A model generated the notes under the pieces. That model saw nothing but the letters and a program-made list of their open reading frames with translations. It searched no databases and was not told where the DNA came from. The position numbers were made by a program, and so were the translations under genes. A stretch of 64,000 nucleotides of DNA from Ogataea parapolymorpha DL-1. Its lineage: Eukaryota > Ascomycota > Pichiomycetes > Pichiales > Pichiaceae. The DNA lies in contig NC_027863.1 in NCBI RefSeq assembly GCF_000187245.1, positions 124,001-188,000 of the forward strand, in the 5' to 3' direction. Position 1 is the stretch's first letter. Each line of letters starts with the position of its first letter. This document shows, piece after piece, positions 49,779-59,323 of this stretch.

Positions 49779-49797
49779 TTCCGAGACGTCGTCGGAA
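49779..49797. promoter_or_regulatory. Everted repeat TTCCGA-N7-TCGGAA
   Basis: Third perfect pair of arms, everted with a 7-bp spacer (GACGTCG, itself palindromic). With the two other pairs it makes six half-sites in 143 bp. Confidence 0.6.
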
Positions 49798-50253
49798 ATT
49801 TGCGAGATGTGCACATCGCATCTTATCTCATGCAGAATAGGCAGAATAGCAGCCATCTACATATACTAGCTTTCTCAGAGGCTGAGCAGTGTTCAAGAGT
49901 TCTTGCCAAGGTTTTCCAAAATACGGACGCCGACCGTCCAAAGTCATGCACATCTGGCACGTTTACGTAATATGCCATTTGAAAAAAGACGTCGCAATGC
50001 GGAGAAGCTCACAAGTATTGGGCTTCTCACCAGTGATAAGATCGTGCGTTATCTCGTAATTGCCTTATCAGTGACGAAATACCTCATCAAATCGAATAAG
50101 AACAGTTCGTAAGCGGACTTGGACATTATAACTTGAAGCAGCCACAACATCCCTGTTGCAGACGTCCGGAAGTATATAAGGACTGGGCCCGCAGCGAAAA
50201 AATTTCCAAGGGTCCCTTCTGTCACGTTTTCTCATCCTGACTAAAACTAATTC

Positions 50254-52029
50254 ATGTCAAAGGTAACCCAGTTCTTAAAAGACGTCTTTGTCCCCGTTCC
50301 TCCTGTGAAGCCTGCGGGTAAGTCACAGGAGGGCAGAACTGTCGAAATCGCGAGATCGACTTCTGCTCCTGTTGACGGACAACCGGTGAAGGACGAAAAA
50401 AACATTGTTAACTTCGATTTGCAGACAGATATCTCCTCTGAGGTGGACATATATGATGTTGGCCACACCCACAGAAGTTTGAAGAACAGACACATCCAGC
50501 TTATTGGTATTGGGGGCACTATTGGTGTCGGCTTATTTGTGAATCTGTCAACGCAGCTACACAAGAGTGGACCACTAGCCCTATTTTTGGGCTGTGTAGT
50601 TTGGAGTCTGCCTATTTTGGCCGTCACGGCAGCCTGCGCAGAGATGGTGTGTTATTTGCCAATCCCATCGCCGTTTATCAGATTATCGGAGAGATGTGTT
50701 GACGAGGCTTTGAGCTTTATGACAGGATGGAATTTTTGGGTCCTTGAATGTGCGTTGATTCCATTTGAGCTCACGCTGTTCAACACACTGATCCACTTCT
50801 GGAGAAACGACTACTCTCCTGGCATTCCTATTGCTATCCAACTGGTGTTGTATTTTTTGATCAACATCAGTGCGGTGAAATATTATGGAGAAACCGAATT
50901 TTGGCTGTCGATTGGAAAAGTGATCTTAGCTCTGGGACTCATGATGTTCACCTTTGTCACCATGGTGGGGGGTAATCCTATCCACGACGTGTATGGATTC
51001 CGCAATTGGCAGCCCCCAATCGCCGAATATATCCACACAGGTGACCTTGGCCGCTTCCAATCCTTTTTGGGAGCCTTGATTACCTTCTCGTACCTGATTG
51101 CTGGACCTGAATATGTCTCTATGTCTGCTGGTGAGGTTGTGAATCCAAGAAAGATTCTCCCGTCCGCATTCAAACAGGTGGCCTACAGACTGACTATTTT
51201 CTTTGTCGGAGGAAGTCTTGCCATGGGCACTGTGTGTCCTTGGAATGACCCTAATCTGGTGGCAGCCATTGAGAAGGGAACTGCGGGCGCAGGTGCCTCT
51301 GCTTATATCATTGCTATGAACAACCTAAAGGTGAGAGTTTTACCGCACATTGTTAACGCGTTGTTACTCACTGCCGCCTTCTCTGCAGGCAACTCCTACA
51401 CCTACTGTTCTTCCAGAAGTCTCTACGGAATGTCGCTAGAAGGCAAAGCTCCAAGGTTCTTCTCGTACTGCAACAAGGCCGGTGTGCCAATCTACGCGGT
51501 TTGTTTGTCGCTATGTTGGGGATTCCTTGCATTCCTACAGCTGGGCGAGAATTCTGCTACTGTGCTCTCTTGGATAGTCAACCTCGTGACAGCTTCCCAG
51601 ATGATCAACTTCCTGAGTATTCTTGTTACCTATTTGCATTTCAGAAGAGCAGTCTCGAAGCAGGGCATCGACAGAGAGGCCTTTCCATTTAAGGCATGGT
51701 GGCAACCATACATTTCCATTGCAGCCTTCATTGCTATCTTCTGCATGGTTTGGGTGCAAGGCTATGAGGTGTTTTTGCCAGGAGACTGGTCTGTGGAAAC
51801 GTTCCTTTTCTGCTACCTCATGATATTCGTCGACGCAGGATTGTACCTATTTTGGAAGATATTCAAGCGGACCAAATACGTGAATCCGCTGGATGCAGAT
51901 TTAGTGAGTGGCCTTGAGGAAGTCGAGGCGCACGAGAGACACTTGGCCCGTATGGTAGAGATCCACGGAAAACCAGTGAAACGCTGGTACAACCGGATCG
52001 TTGACTTCTTGTTTGGCAACCAAGACTAG
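50254..52029 (+). CDS. AGP2: Agp2-like amino acid/carnitine permease
   Basis: Plasma-membrane permease of the fungal amino-acid/polyamine/choline family, 591 residues, with about 12 hydrophobic segments between hydrophilic tails. It follows S. cerevisiae Agp2 (596 residues; carnitine uptake and polyamine-transport regulation) almost block by block: RHIQLIGIGGTIGVGLF, a VVLYFLINISAVKYYGETEFWL-like helix, GGNPIHDVYGFRNW, AMNNLKVRVLPHIVN and AFSAGNSYTYCSSRSLYGM. These blocks distinguish it from Gap1/Put4-type permeases. It is divergent from the Rieske-family gene and followed after 34 bp by a zinc-cluster factor. Uptake of a quaternary amine such as carnitine is the inferred role. Confidence 0.85.
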   Translation: MSKVTQFLKDVFVPVPPVKPAGKSQEGRTVEIARSTSAPVDGQPVKDEKNIVNFDLQTDISSEVDIYDVGHTHRSLKNRHIQLIGIGGTIGVGLFVNLSTQLHKSGPLALFLGCVVWSLPILAVTAACAEMVCYLPIPSPFIRLSERCVDEALSFMTGWNFWVLECALIPFELTLFNTLIHFWRNDYSPGIPIAIQLVLYFLINISAVKYYGETEFWLSIGKVILALGLMMFTFVTMVGGNPIHDVYGFRNWQPPIAEYIHTGDLGRFQSFLGALITFSYLIAGPEYVSMSAGEVVNPRKILPSAFKQVAYRLTIFFVGGSLAMGTVCPWNDPNLVAAIEKGTAGAGASAYIIAMNNLKVRVLPHIVNALLLTAAFSAGNSYTYCSSRSLYGMSLEGKAPRFFSYCNKAGVPIYAVCLSLCWGFLAFLQLGENSATVLSWIVNLVTASQMINFLSILVTYLHFRRAVSKQGIDREAFPFKAWWQPYISIAAFIAIFCMVWVQGYEVFLPGDWSVETFLFCYLMIFVDAGLYLFWKIFKRTKYVNPLDADLVSGLEEVEAHERHLARMVEIHGKPVKRWYNRIVDFLFGNQD

Positions 52030-52063
52030 AGTACTAGAGCTTTTATATTTATACTCTTTTTAA

Positions 52064-54289
52064 ATGGATTTATTTTTTGCTCGGAGAAAATTCCTTATCG
52101 CAAGTCATCGCATGGCTCCAGAAAAACAGAGACCTGTTCGAAAACGCCAAAAGTACTCAAGAAATGGCTGTATGGCCTGCAAGAAGCGTAAGGTCAAATG
52201 CGACGAAACATTCCCCACTTGCGGACGATGTGCGAAAATCGGCGCAGAATGCATTTACTATAGAGTCTTCAAATTTCAGGGTGTCAGTTCTGCGAAAACC
52301 GAGCCCGAAGCCCAGCTCGTGCCTCATTCGAAACCAGAATCTGAGCCGGAATCAGCCAATGAAACGAGCAAGTCTGTGACCGAAGGGCTTTCGAATCTGT
52401 TGGCGAACCAGGAGATGCTTTTCGGAGGAATAGCTGGACTGTCGGAATATTTCGAGAATGATAACAACGTCACGGATCTTCAGTCGTTGTTGCCAGATTA
52501 TGACTTTTCAAATCTTCAGCTTGATAATAGAGCAAGACAGGCTTCAGACAGCAATTCATCAAGCTCTGATTCGGTGCTGCGGTACGACTACCTTTACAAT
52601 CTTAGACAAAGCTTTGATGAGCGAGACCTGAACAAGATCGCCAACTCGTTGCACATCAATGCTTCCGAATCACTGCATCTACAGGCGTTTGTGAAGGATG
52701 TGCACTTGATCCTGTTTCCTTTGGCGACTTCTTACCTGGAATCGCCATTCATTGTAACTTTTTTAGCAGAAGCACAAAAAAGTAACTATCTACTCAACGC
52801 GATGTTGGCATCTGGAGCTCGTTTTTTAACAGAAAAAGCGCGAATCGATAAGGAAATCCATTTGTCAAAGTTTGGTGGCCAAGCTGACAAGAATTACATT
52901 GCTGAGCTCGACACTCAGATCGATATCAACGACAAGTACCGTGTGCACTATCTTTCCATTTGTTTTCAATCGCTCCGGGAAATACTAGAAAACATCAACA
53001 ACTCGGACGAGAAAGTGGAACCTGCGCTGCTCACGAGTTTGATTTTGGCCGCAGATTTGTCCTCAAACAGAGACTATCGCTGGTCGTTGCACCTTCGCGG
53101 AGCAAAACAGTTTCTGGGGAAATTCATGGGAGAGAAGAGTATTGATTCGGACTCGCTAATTCTAGCACGCTACCTGTTCTGTTCACTGGAAATTTCCTCA
53201 GGGATAGCCTCTGCTGGCGCGAGCAGCCTGGATTTGGACGAACTGGCCACTTGGATTCCAATCCCATTGAATCACGGACCGCTTTCTAAGCTCAGCAAAA
53301 TGGGGATGGTTATAGATGGATACATTGGCGACAATTTTTGCGAAGGAGGGTTCAAGATGTACCTAGGATATAGCGACGGCACGGCGGAGGTGGCTAAGGA
53401 GATTGTGGCTGCTAAACGGAATGAGAAGATCGATCCATTCACGATAGCACATATTTTTTCAGTGATAGACAAAGCAAAACAGTTCCGAGTGGTGACTAAC
53501 AAAAGGCCATATATGATTCCAATTGATTCAAAATACCATCCTCTATACAAAGGTGCCGACAAAACGCAACTTTCAATCTCAGGATACTACCATATAACGT
53601 CTGAAAAATTGCGTGAAGGAATCATGACCTCAGAATCCTTAGAGAGCGATTTTGAGACACACAGCTGGTTTTCATTCTACGATTTCACCCAGAACATCCG
53701 GCTGGAAACATTGTATTTGTATGTGTTGACGTCTGAGCAATTTCTGGGTTGCAAGGTTAGCAATCCGGTTGTTCAGCGGTTGCTGAAGAAGGTGCTAGAA
53801 TCGTGCTGTTTCTTCATACAGCTAAAACACAAAGATTTGACGGACCTGGAAAGCTATTACAACTCACTCATAATGCTTGAAGAGACAGCTGCCAAAGTTC
53901 AATATAACGAAAGCACCAACAGTTTTTTCCTCAACGACGAAGAATTGGAGATGCTGTGTCAAAAGCACATCTCGAGCCTCCAACCAATGGATTTCGATAG
54001 ATACGTGAACATCGAGATGGACCACCGTATCGCAATGTTCCAATGGTGTCTAATTATGTGTGCTTATTGCTGCATTGATGCTGTGGACAAAGTGTTGGTG
54101 GACTGTCTGCTGCATACGCTACTGGCCTTTGGACTGAAAAGCGTGAGAATGTACATCAGTAAGGTGAAAAAGATCTGGACGCAGCGACAGCTTCGGTACA
54201 GAAACCCTTCCGGAAAGGTAGTTACGCTCGACGAGAGCTACGATCAGCAATTTTTCACAAAGACTGAATTCTCGTTTCTCTTCACCTAG
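52064..54289 (+). CDS. Zn(2)Cys(6) transcription factor, candidate regulator of the adjacent metabolic block
   Basis: Fungal zinc-cluster protein of 741 residues. The binuclear cluster near the N-terminus is CMACKKRKVKC...CGRC...C with spacing CX2CX6CX6CX2CX6C, flanked by basic RKRQKYSRNG as in Lys14/Upc2-like factors. The rest is a mostly helical fungal transcription-factor domain with no other motif I can name. A second ATG at 52112 (MAPEKQ) may be the real start: a TATA-like TATATTTATA lies only 12 bp before the first ATG, so transcription could begin downstream of it. Location directly after the permease gene suggests local regulation; that is inference. Confidence 0.85.
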   Translation: MDLFFARRKFLIASHRMAPEKQRPVRKRQKYSRNGCMACKKRKVKCDETFPTCGRCAKIGAECIYYRVFKFQGVSSAKTEPEAQLVPHSKPESEPESANETSKSVTEGLSNLLANQEMLFGGIAGLSEYFENDNNVTDLQSLLPDYDFSNLQLDNRARQASDSNSSSSDSVLRYDYLYNLRQSFDERDLNKIANSLHINASESLHLQAFVKDVHLILFPLATSYLESPFIVTFLAEAQKSNYLLNAMLASGARFLTEKARIDKEIHLSKFGGQADKNYIAELDTQIDINDKYRVHYLSICFQSLREILENINNSDEKVEPALLTSLILAADLSSNRDYRWSLHLRGAKQFLGKFMGEKSIDSDSLILARYLFCSLEISSGIASAGASSLDLDELATWIPIPLNHGPLSKLSKMGMVIDGYIGDNFCEGGFKMYLGYSDGTAEVAKEIVAAKRNEKIDPFTIAHIFSVIDKAKQFRVVTNKRPYMIPIDSKYHPLYKGADKTQLSISGYYHITSEKLREGIMTSESLESDFETHSWFSFYDFTQNIRLETLYLYVLTSEQFLGCKVSNPVVQRLLKKVLESCCFFIQLKHKDLTDLESYYNSLIMLEETAAKVQYNESTNSFFLNDEELEMLCQKHISSLQPMDFDRYVNIEMDHRIAMFQWCLIMCAYCCIDAVDKVLVDCLLHTLLAFGLKSVRMYISKVKKIWTQRQLRYRNPSGKVVTLDESYDQQFFTKTEFSFLFT

Positions 54290-54348
54290 ACCGAAAAATA
54301 TTTATCAACATGTATCGTACGCGAAATAAAAATATTATTGTTTACTTT

Positions 54349-56766
54349 ATGTCTACCGAGTCCATCAGCGTTATTGTGCGCTGCCGAGGACGAAATGAGC
54401 GCGAATTGCAGATGAAAAGCCCCGTGGTGGTACGTATTCCAGATCAGCCGGGGGCAAACCAGGTTAGTGTCAACACATCGCAGGATTTCATCACCAGTCA
54501 AGTTGCAGACACAAGAGTTTATACCGTGGATCAAGCCTTTGGTCCTGCCGCCGATCAAACAGTATTTTTCCGCGATGTTGGCCTGCCACTGGTCAGTGAG
54601 TTTCTGAGGGGCTACAATTGCACGATATTGGCCTACGGTCAGACTGGATCGGGGAAAACGTACACCATGTGTGGAGACATCAGCGATAAAGAACCAGGAA
54701 GAGAAGCAGGGCTTGTTCCGCGCGTGCTCTGCAAATTGTTTGAATGCGTCGACGATGATTTCATGATCAAGTGCTCGTTTGTTGAGATTTACAACGAGGA
54801 ATTGAAGGATCTGCTTGGAGATACAAAAAATGCGCGTCTTCGCATCTTTGAGCGCAAAAACTCGTCTGGAAACGGTATCAGGATTGACGGTCTTGAGGAG
54901 CATCACATTCGGAAGGCCGGAGAAGGTCTGGAGCTTTTGAAAAAGGGCTTGGAACGTCGGCAAACCGCTGCTACCAAAATGAATGATTTATCCAGTCGCT
55001 CGCACACAATTTTTAGTATCACATTGATCCAAAAGAAAACTGACTCTGAGTACCAGTACGCCAAAATGAACCTTGTGGATCTGGCTGGGTCTGAGAATAT
55101 TAGCAGGTCAGGAGCGATAAACCAGCGTGCAAAAGAAGCTGGATCCATTAACCAGTCGCTTCTCACATTGGGCAGAGTTATTAATGCCTTAGTCGACAAA
55201 AGCAGTTATATTCCGTACAGGGAATCTAAACTGACACGTTTGCTGCAGGACTCGCTTGGAGGAAAAACAAAAACAGTACTAGTTGCCAACATCTCTCCTG
55301 CGGGCGTGGATACACAGGCTACCACAAGCACTTTAGAATATGCTACCAAGGCCAAGGATATCCGAAATACAGCACAAATAGGGCCTTTAATATCAGACAA
55401 AGTGCTGCTCAAAGAGCTTGTCGATGAGAACTATCGTCTGAAGCTTGACTTAAAAGCTACAAGGAATAAGGAAGGAGTGTACTTGAACGAGTCCAACTAT
55501 AACGAGCTCATGATTAATTACAAAAATCTCACCAGTGAGACAGAGGAACTAAGACGTCAGAATGAACTTTTGACGATGCAAGCCAACGAGAACACACATC
55601 TTCTAGAAGACGAAAGAAAGGAAAAGCTCAAGAGCATACAGAGCATGAAAGTCATGGAAGAAAGACTTTCTCAACTAGAAAGTGCGCTGGAAAGTCAGCG
55701 ATCTCGGGAAATGAACGTGATCAAGCTAACACAGCAAGTCATTGAGCATTGCAACCAGGAGTCAGAGGAAATGATAAAAAGTCAGAACCGGTATCAGAAA
55801 AAGCTGAATGAGAAGCTTGAGGAGCTGATAATGCCAGTGATGCAACATGTTGCGAGAAGTACACAGAATGACAATGATTTTGGCGTCACCAAACTGGCTG
55901 AGAGGATTTCTGAACAACTGCAAGCCATTGGAAAAGAACAGCAATTGCTTACAAACCGCATCCTGGAGAAAACCGAAGAGCTACGTTCTTTTAGAAGCGA
56001 GCTGGATAAAGTGTTTGCTGAACTCAAGAACCAGCTGGGCCTATTAAGATCAGGAATCAGCGAGTCACAAAATAACGATACCAAGTTCGATCGCTATCTA
56101 CGTAATGTTTTTGACGATAAGCCAATTGTGCGAAATGTGACCACTGAATCAGAAAAGATGATAGAAGATATGAAATCCCAGCTTGTGTCTCAATTCTCGC
56201 AATTTTCCAAAAAACTAACGCAAACAACTATCGAAATGGTACTTAATTCCACGAGGGAGAAAATTTCCGAGGAGCAGACTAAATGGATCCGGAAGAATTC
56301 CACTCTTGCGGAAACTTTGGCAGACCGTAACGCCAAAGTGTTGTCATCGGTTGATCAGTGCGCAACCTCTCTTCAGTCGCATCTGGAGGCCAACGTGGGG
56401 TACCTGAATTACCAAAAAGCCAAGCTCGCTAATCTGAACAACTCAGTAGCAGCCACCAATACAGATGTGGCCGAACAATCTGAGAAACAAAACAAGGTGC
56501 TCAGGTCCTACGCATCGCTACAATCGTCAAACAAAGAACTCGAATCGACAATGGGCCAGATAAAAGAAAGTTTATCGAACCTCCACGAAGTTCTACCTCC
56601 CTTAAAATCGCAAAAGACTGTGCCAGGACTTCCAGAGTTGCAAAAACTAATCAACCAGCCCCTGGGCGAATCAAAAAATCGCAAAACACCGCATTCCTCG
56701 CCAACAAAAAGAGCCCTGCCTCAGCCGTCTTCCGAAAAGCGTAGACACACACAGCAGAGCAAATAA
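54349..56766 (+). CDS. Kinesin-5 mitotic motor (Cin8/Kip1 type)
   Basis: Plus-end-directed bipolar kinesin that slides antiparallel spindle microtubules. From ATG 54349 the protein has 805 residues. The N-terminal motor domain has the P-loop GQTGSGKTYTM, switch I NDLSSRSHTIF, switch II LVDLAGSEN and YRESKLTRLLQDSLGGKTKT. A neck and long coiled coil follow, then a basic C-terminal tail with SP/TP sites and a KR-rich nuclear-localisation-like cluster. ISVIVRCRGRNERE at the start of the motor is the kinesin-5 form. It lacks a large loop-8 insert such as Cin8 carries and is shorter than Cin8 (1000) and Kip1 (1111). ATG 54310 would add 13 residues. Confidence 0.9.
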   Translation: MSTESISVIVRCRGRNERELQMKSPVVVRIPDQPGANQVSVNTSQDFITSQVADTRVYTVDQAFGPAADQTVFFRDVGLPLVSEFLRGYNCTILAYGQTGSGKTYTMCGDISDKEPGREAGLVPRVLCKLFECVDDDFMIKCSFVEIYNEELKDLLGDTKNARLRIFERKNSSGNGIRIDGLEEHHIRKAGEGLELLKKGLERRQTAATKMNDLSSRSHTIFSITLIQKKTDSEYQYAKMNLVDLAGSENISRSGAINQRAKEAGSINQSLLTLGRVINALVDKSSYIPYRESKLTRLLQDSLGGKTKTVLVANISPAGVDTQATTSTLEYATKAKDIRNTAQIGPLISDKVLLKELVDENYRLKLDLKATRNKEGVYLNESNYNELMINYKNLTSETEELRRQNELLTMQANENTHLLEDERKEKLKSIQSMKVMEERLSQLESALESQRSREMNVIKLTQQVIEHCNQESEEMIKSQNRYQKKLNEKLEELIMPVMQHVARSTQNDNDFGVTKLAERISEQLQAIGKEQQLLTNRILEKTEELRSFRSELDKVFAELKNQLGLLRSGISESQNNDTKFDRYLRNVFDDKPIVRNVTTESEKMIEDMKSQLVSQFSQFSKKLTQTTIEMVLNSTREKISEEQTKWIRKNSTLAETLADRNAKVLSSVDQCATSLQSHLEANVGYLNYQKAKLANLNNSVAATNTDVAEQSEKQNKVLRSYASLQSSNKELESTMGQIKESLSNLHEVLPPLKSQKTVPGLPELQKLINQPLGESKNRKTPHSSPTKRALPQPSSEKRRHTQQSK

Positions 56767-56846
56767 GTTATGTATATTATAATTTATATAAAGTACCCAG
56801 CAGACCAGTACCAAGTATCAGGTTGCAAAGCACAGTGCACTTCAGC

Positions 56847-58343
56847 TCATCTATCCGCAGGATCACTGACGCTCTTTCTAAACATCTCAAGTGAAGAGGT
56901 GGTTCTGCTGCTGGCGCTACTGCTGGATCTTCTTCTCTGCTTTCGTGCAATCGATGGTTCAACGTGCTCCTTTCCTAGCGTCTTAGCGAACAAGGATAAA
57001 ATGTCAGTGAGAGAGAGAACTCCAACCAGCCTGCCCATACTGCGAGATTCACCAAATTCTGAGACAGGAGAAGGCTGCTGATGAATGGAAATTGACGACG
57101 GAGATGGCGACATGCTCTTTGACTCCAAAGGAGGCGCCTGACCAGAGGACGCAGAAGATATCGAGGACTGGGTATCCGGTTTCACTATCCATAAACGGTG
57201 GGACTGTGTGGCCACCAACTTGGCCATTGTGCGAGCAAGAGAGGACGACGTGGTAACATGGAAGATCGGGAACGAATCCTTACCGTTTTCAAGGCCACGG
57301 GAGTTCAGAATCACAGAGATGAAGTGCAAGCAGGATTTGTAGAGCAGATCGCTCTTGGACGACTTCGACACGAGCTTGACATCGGTCACAGAGATGTTTC
57401 CCAATAGCTGATTGTTTCTGTCAACGACAGCCAAAGACGAAATCATCAAATCATGCATTTTGACTAGAGCCTCAATTAATAGTTGGTCCCCGTAGATACT
57501 AATGACATTTGATGACCCAATGTTGAGGGCCTGGATAGACGAGTTAAGCAAAGGCTCCATTGAAGGGAACCGCCGTGCGTTCTCCCATAAGAATTTCACC
57601 AACCGCCTCTGGGATAATATTCCTGTCAGCTGACTGTCTCTAGTGATGGCAATGCGATGAACGCCTGTTCCCAGAATTTCTACCACGGTAGACAAAGTGT
57701 CTTGTTCGCGCAATTTAATAAACGGATTCTTGTTTGTGAGACGGATGACAAAGGAGACAGGAACCTGATCTCCACGTTGAGCACGCTTAATAAGCTCTGG
57801 AATCTCTTCCTTTGGCTCATAGTTTATTTGCAATAAAGATTCGGGCTTCAATTTGTTCAAGACCAATAATAAATACGAGTTCAAATCTGTGTAATCAAAC
57901 GTCAGGCAATTTGGATCATGTTCGTACTCCTCTACAGGCACAGAGGTGAGGTTGTTTCTTACCAGTGTCTCAAAGGCCTTCTCAACGGAGATCTTGGAGT
58001 TTATCGTGATAAGCTTGTTTTGCTCAACAAGTTCGCCCAACTGAATATGTTGCCATTCAACCGCAGTTCCTCCTAGGTATGTGGAATTGGAACTCGACAT
58101 AGATGGATTTCTTGACAATGACGAGTGGGAGCCACTGTGATGCTGTAGCTGCTGTCCCAATGTAATAGACTGGCTGCCGGGCGACCCAGGACTAGAAAGG
58201 GAGTTATCCACAGAGGAAAGTTCCAGATGCTCAATCGGTGGTGGGCTAGACAGCATCTCCACTATTGAGCTTTGACGTGTCTGAATCGTTGGAGATCCTG
58301 GTGTTCGCAATGTTGGCGAACCCGGGAAGAAAGAGTTAGGCAT
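56847..58343 (-). CDS. SDS23: CBS-domain protein Sds23
   Basis: Cytosolic protein of 498 residues with four CBS repeats in two Bateman modules. Family members (Sds23/Sds24 in S. cerevisiae, 527 residues; Sds23/Moc1 in fission yeast) inhibit PP2A and link nutrient status to mitosis. The N-terminus is Ser/Pro-rich with multiple SP/TP sites (FFPGSPTLRTPGSPT). CBS cores include SVEKAFETLVRNNLTSVPV, TLSTVVEILGTGVHRIAITRD and VLSLTDILSLFA. The C-terminal tail is serine-rich with basic clusters. The upstream region has a CCCCT stress-response-type element (58477-58481) and a TGCGCA-TTT-TGCGCA repeat (58406-58420). Confidence 0.92.
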   Translation of the reverse strand: MPNSFFPGSPTLRTPGSPTIQTRQSSIVEMLSSPPPIEHLELSSVDNSLSSPGSPGSQSITLGQQLQHHSGSHSSLSRNPSMSSSNSTYLGGTAVEWQHIQLGELVEQNKLITINSKISVEKAFETLVRNNLTSVPVEEYEHDPNCLTFDYTDLNSYLLLVLNKLKPESLLQINYEPKEEIPELIKRAQRGDQVPVSFVIRLTNKNPFIKLREQDTLSTVVEILGTGVHRIAITRDSQLTGILSQRRLVKFLWENARRFPSMEPLLNSSIQALNIGSSNVISIYGDQLLIEALVKMHDLMISSLAVVDRNNQLLGNISVTDVKLVSKSSKSDLLYKSCLHFISVILNSRGLENGKDSFPIFHVTTSSSLARTMAKLVATQSHRLWIVKPDTQSSISSASSGQAPPLESKSMSPSPSSISIHQQPSPVSEFGESRSMGRLVGVLSLTDILSLFAKTLGKEHVEPSIARKQRRRSSSSASSRTTSSLEMFRKSVSDPADR

Positions 58344-58608
58344 GGCAATCTTGGTTATTTAAACTCTGTGGAATTAGGAAAATAATGGAACCTGACTCAA
58401 CTCATGCGCATTTTGCGCAGCACTGTATGTGGCTAGTGGGGAAAAAATTTGGGGAGCAATCAACCCAGAGCTAAAATTGCCCCTGGTAAGGCGGAACCAT
58501 TTCTGCTGGTCTTTTTGATAGGGCGATGTGGAGAATAGTCACAGTAGGGTGTTGCAACCATGCATAGCCTATAGCGCATTTGTGGGGTGACGGGGAAAAA
58601 AATGTTCG

Positions 58609-58616
58609 AAAAAAAA
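58609..58616 (-). terminator. RNA polymerase III terminator for tRNA-Met
   Basis: A run of eight T residues on the minus strand begins 2 nt after the tRNA 3' end, a standard Pol III stop signal. Confidence 0.85.
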
Positions 58617-58618
58617 GC

Positions 58619-58692
58619 TGCTCTCGGCGAGAATCGAACACGCGATCTTCAGATTATGAGACTGACGCCTTAACCGACTGGGCCACGAGAGC
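58619..58692 (-). tRNA. tRNA-Met (CAT), elongator type
   Basis: The minus strand folds as a 74-nt cloverleaf. The acceptor stem GCTCTCG pairs with CGAGAGC and the discriminator is A. The D-arm contains the A box TGGCCCAGTCGG. The anticodon arm TCAGT-CTCATAA-TCTGA carries anticodon CAT. The variable loop is short (AGATC) and the T-arm has B box GTTCGATTC. The anticodon stem-loop matches the eukaryotic elongator Met tRNA rather than the initiator (no AUCGA-type T loop). No intron. Confidence 0.95.
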
Positions 58693-58708
58693 GTATAATA
58701 ACCGCTTT

Positions 58709-59323
58709 TCAGGCTTTTATTTTCAAATTCACAAAGAGCTCGAAGTCCCTGCGAGTCCAACTCCTCAGCTTCTCCCGGTCAACAATTAGGAATCTCGTAA
58801 CTTGATGTTTTGTATCATTCAGACCCAGAAGGTCCCCGGGATTTGACTTCTTCTGCTTTTTGGCTTTTATCAGTGGTTTGGCTTTTCTTGTTTGATGTTT
58901 TTGGTCTTCGAAACCAACTTTTTTGCTAGTCTTTGAGCTTTTACACTCGAAACGACTTAAGAAGTCCGCGAATTTGCTGTCTTTGCTGTGTTCACTATCA
59001 AGACTCTCTGGAAGTTCAACAATGGGTGTTCGGAAAGGCGTGGATGTCACAGAAAGATTGTTCTCATTCAACACAGAGCTCGAGCTGTACACCAGCATTG
59101 GCGGAGTTCTTGCTCCAGGAAGGTCGTCCAAAGTTGACTGGCCAATTACCTTTGATGCCTCAGGAGACATAGACGGTATCTCATAGGCCTTTGTTCTGGG
59201 AGTAATAATATTCGTGGACTTTGGTTTTAGTACATTGGAGCGTCTATTGTACACTTTGTTAGTAAATCGTAATCATCACTTACCTCTTCTAGGCCTTGCT
59301 GAATCTTTAAATACTGTCGTCAT
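58709..59323 (-). CDS. Unrecognised 194-residue basic protein, one 30-nt intron
   Basis: Exon 1 is 59284-59323 (MTTVFKDSARPRR) and exon 2 is 58709-59253. The joined frame continues RVYNRRSNVLKPK with two early SP/TP-type sites (IITPRT, PSMSPEA), a further TP site (FRTPIVELP), a FADFLSRF helix, a lysine-rich stretch (RKAKPLIKAKKQKKS) and a conserved-looking end (HQVTRFLIVDREKLRSWTRRDFELFVNL). No domain is recognised; composition suggests a nuclear, CDK-regulated protein. Splicing at a nearer AAAG acceptor keeps the frame, whereas the TAG acceptor 10 nt further on leads to an early stop. It lies 16 bp from the tRNA gene. Confidence 0.65.
59254..59283 (-). other. 30-nt intron in the unknown gene
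   Basis: The donor is GTAAGT, with a perfect yeast branch TACTAAC and an AAAG acceptor 5 nt after the branch adenine. An alternative TAG acceptor (40-nt intron) would bring a stop codon into frame within six codons. Confidence 0.72.

Larger units (their letters stand above)
49599..50253. promoter_or_regulatory. 655-bp divergent promoter, Rieske-family gene / AGP2-like permease
   Basis: This is one of the longest intergenic regions here. TATA boxes face both ways: 49634-49641 (35 bp from the oxygenase ATG) and TATATAAG 50173-50180 (75 bp from the permease ATG). Three perfect inverted repeats of TCGGAA lie between 49655 and 49797. TCCGGA (50165-50170) and GCGGAGAA (50018-50025) are further possible zinc-cluster half-sites near the permease. 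Short ORFs in this stretch lack coding character. Confidence 0.75.

Noticed and set aside
49687..50112. Short ORFs on both strands in the oxygenase/permease promoter
   Set aside because: They run through the TCGGAA repeats and promoter elements, show no protein-like conservation pattern, and overlap one another on both strands.
54286..54963. 225-codon frame antisense to the kinesin-5 motor domain
   Set aside because: It is a shadow of conserved kinesin codons; the translation resembles nothing known and overlaps the end of the upstream gene.
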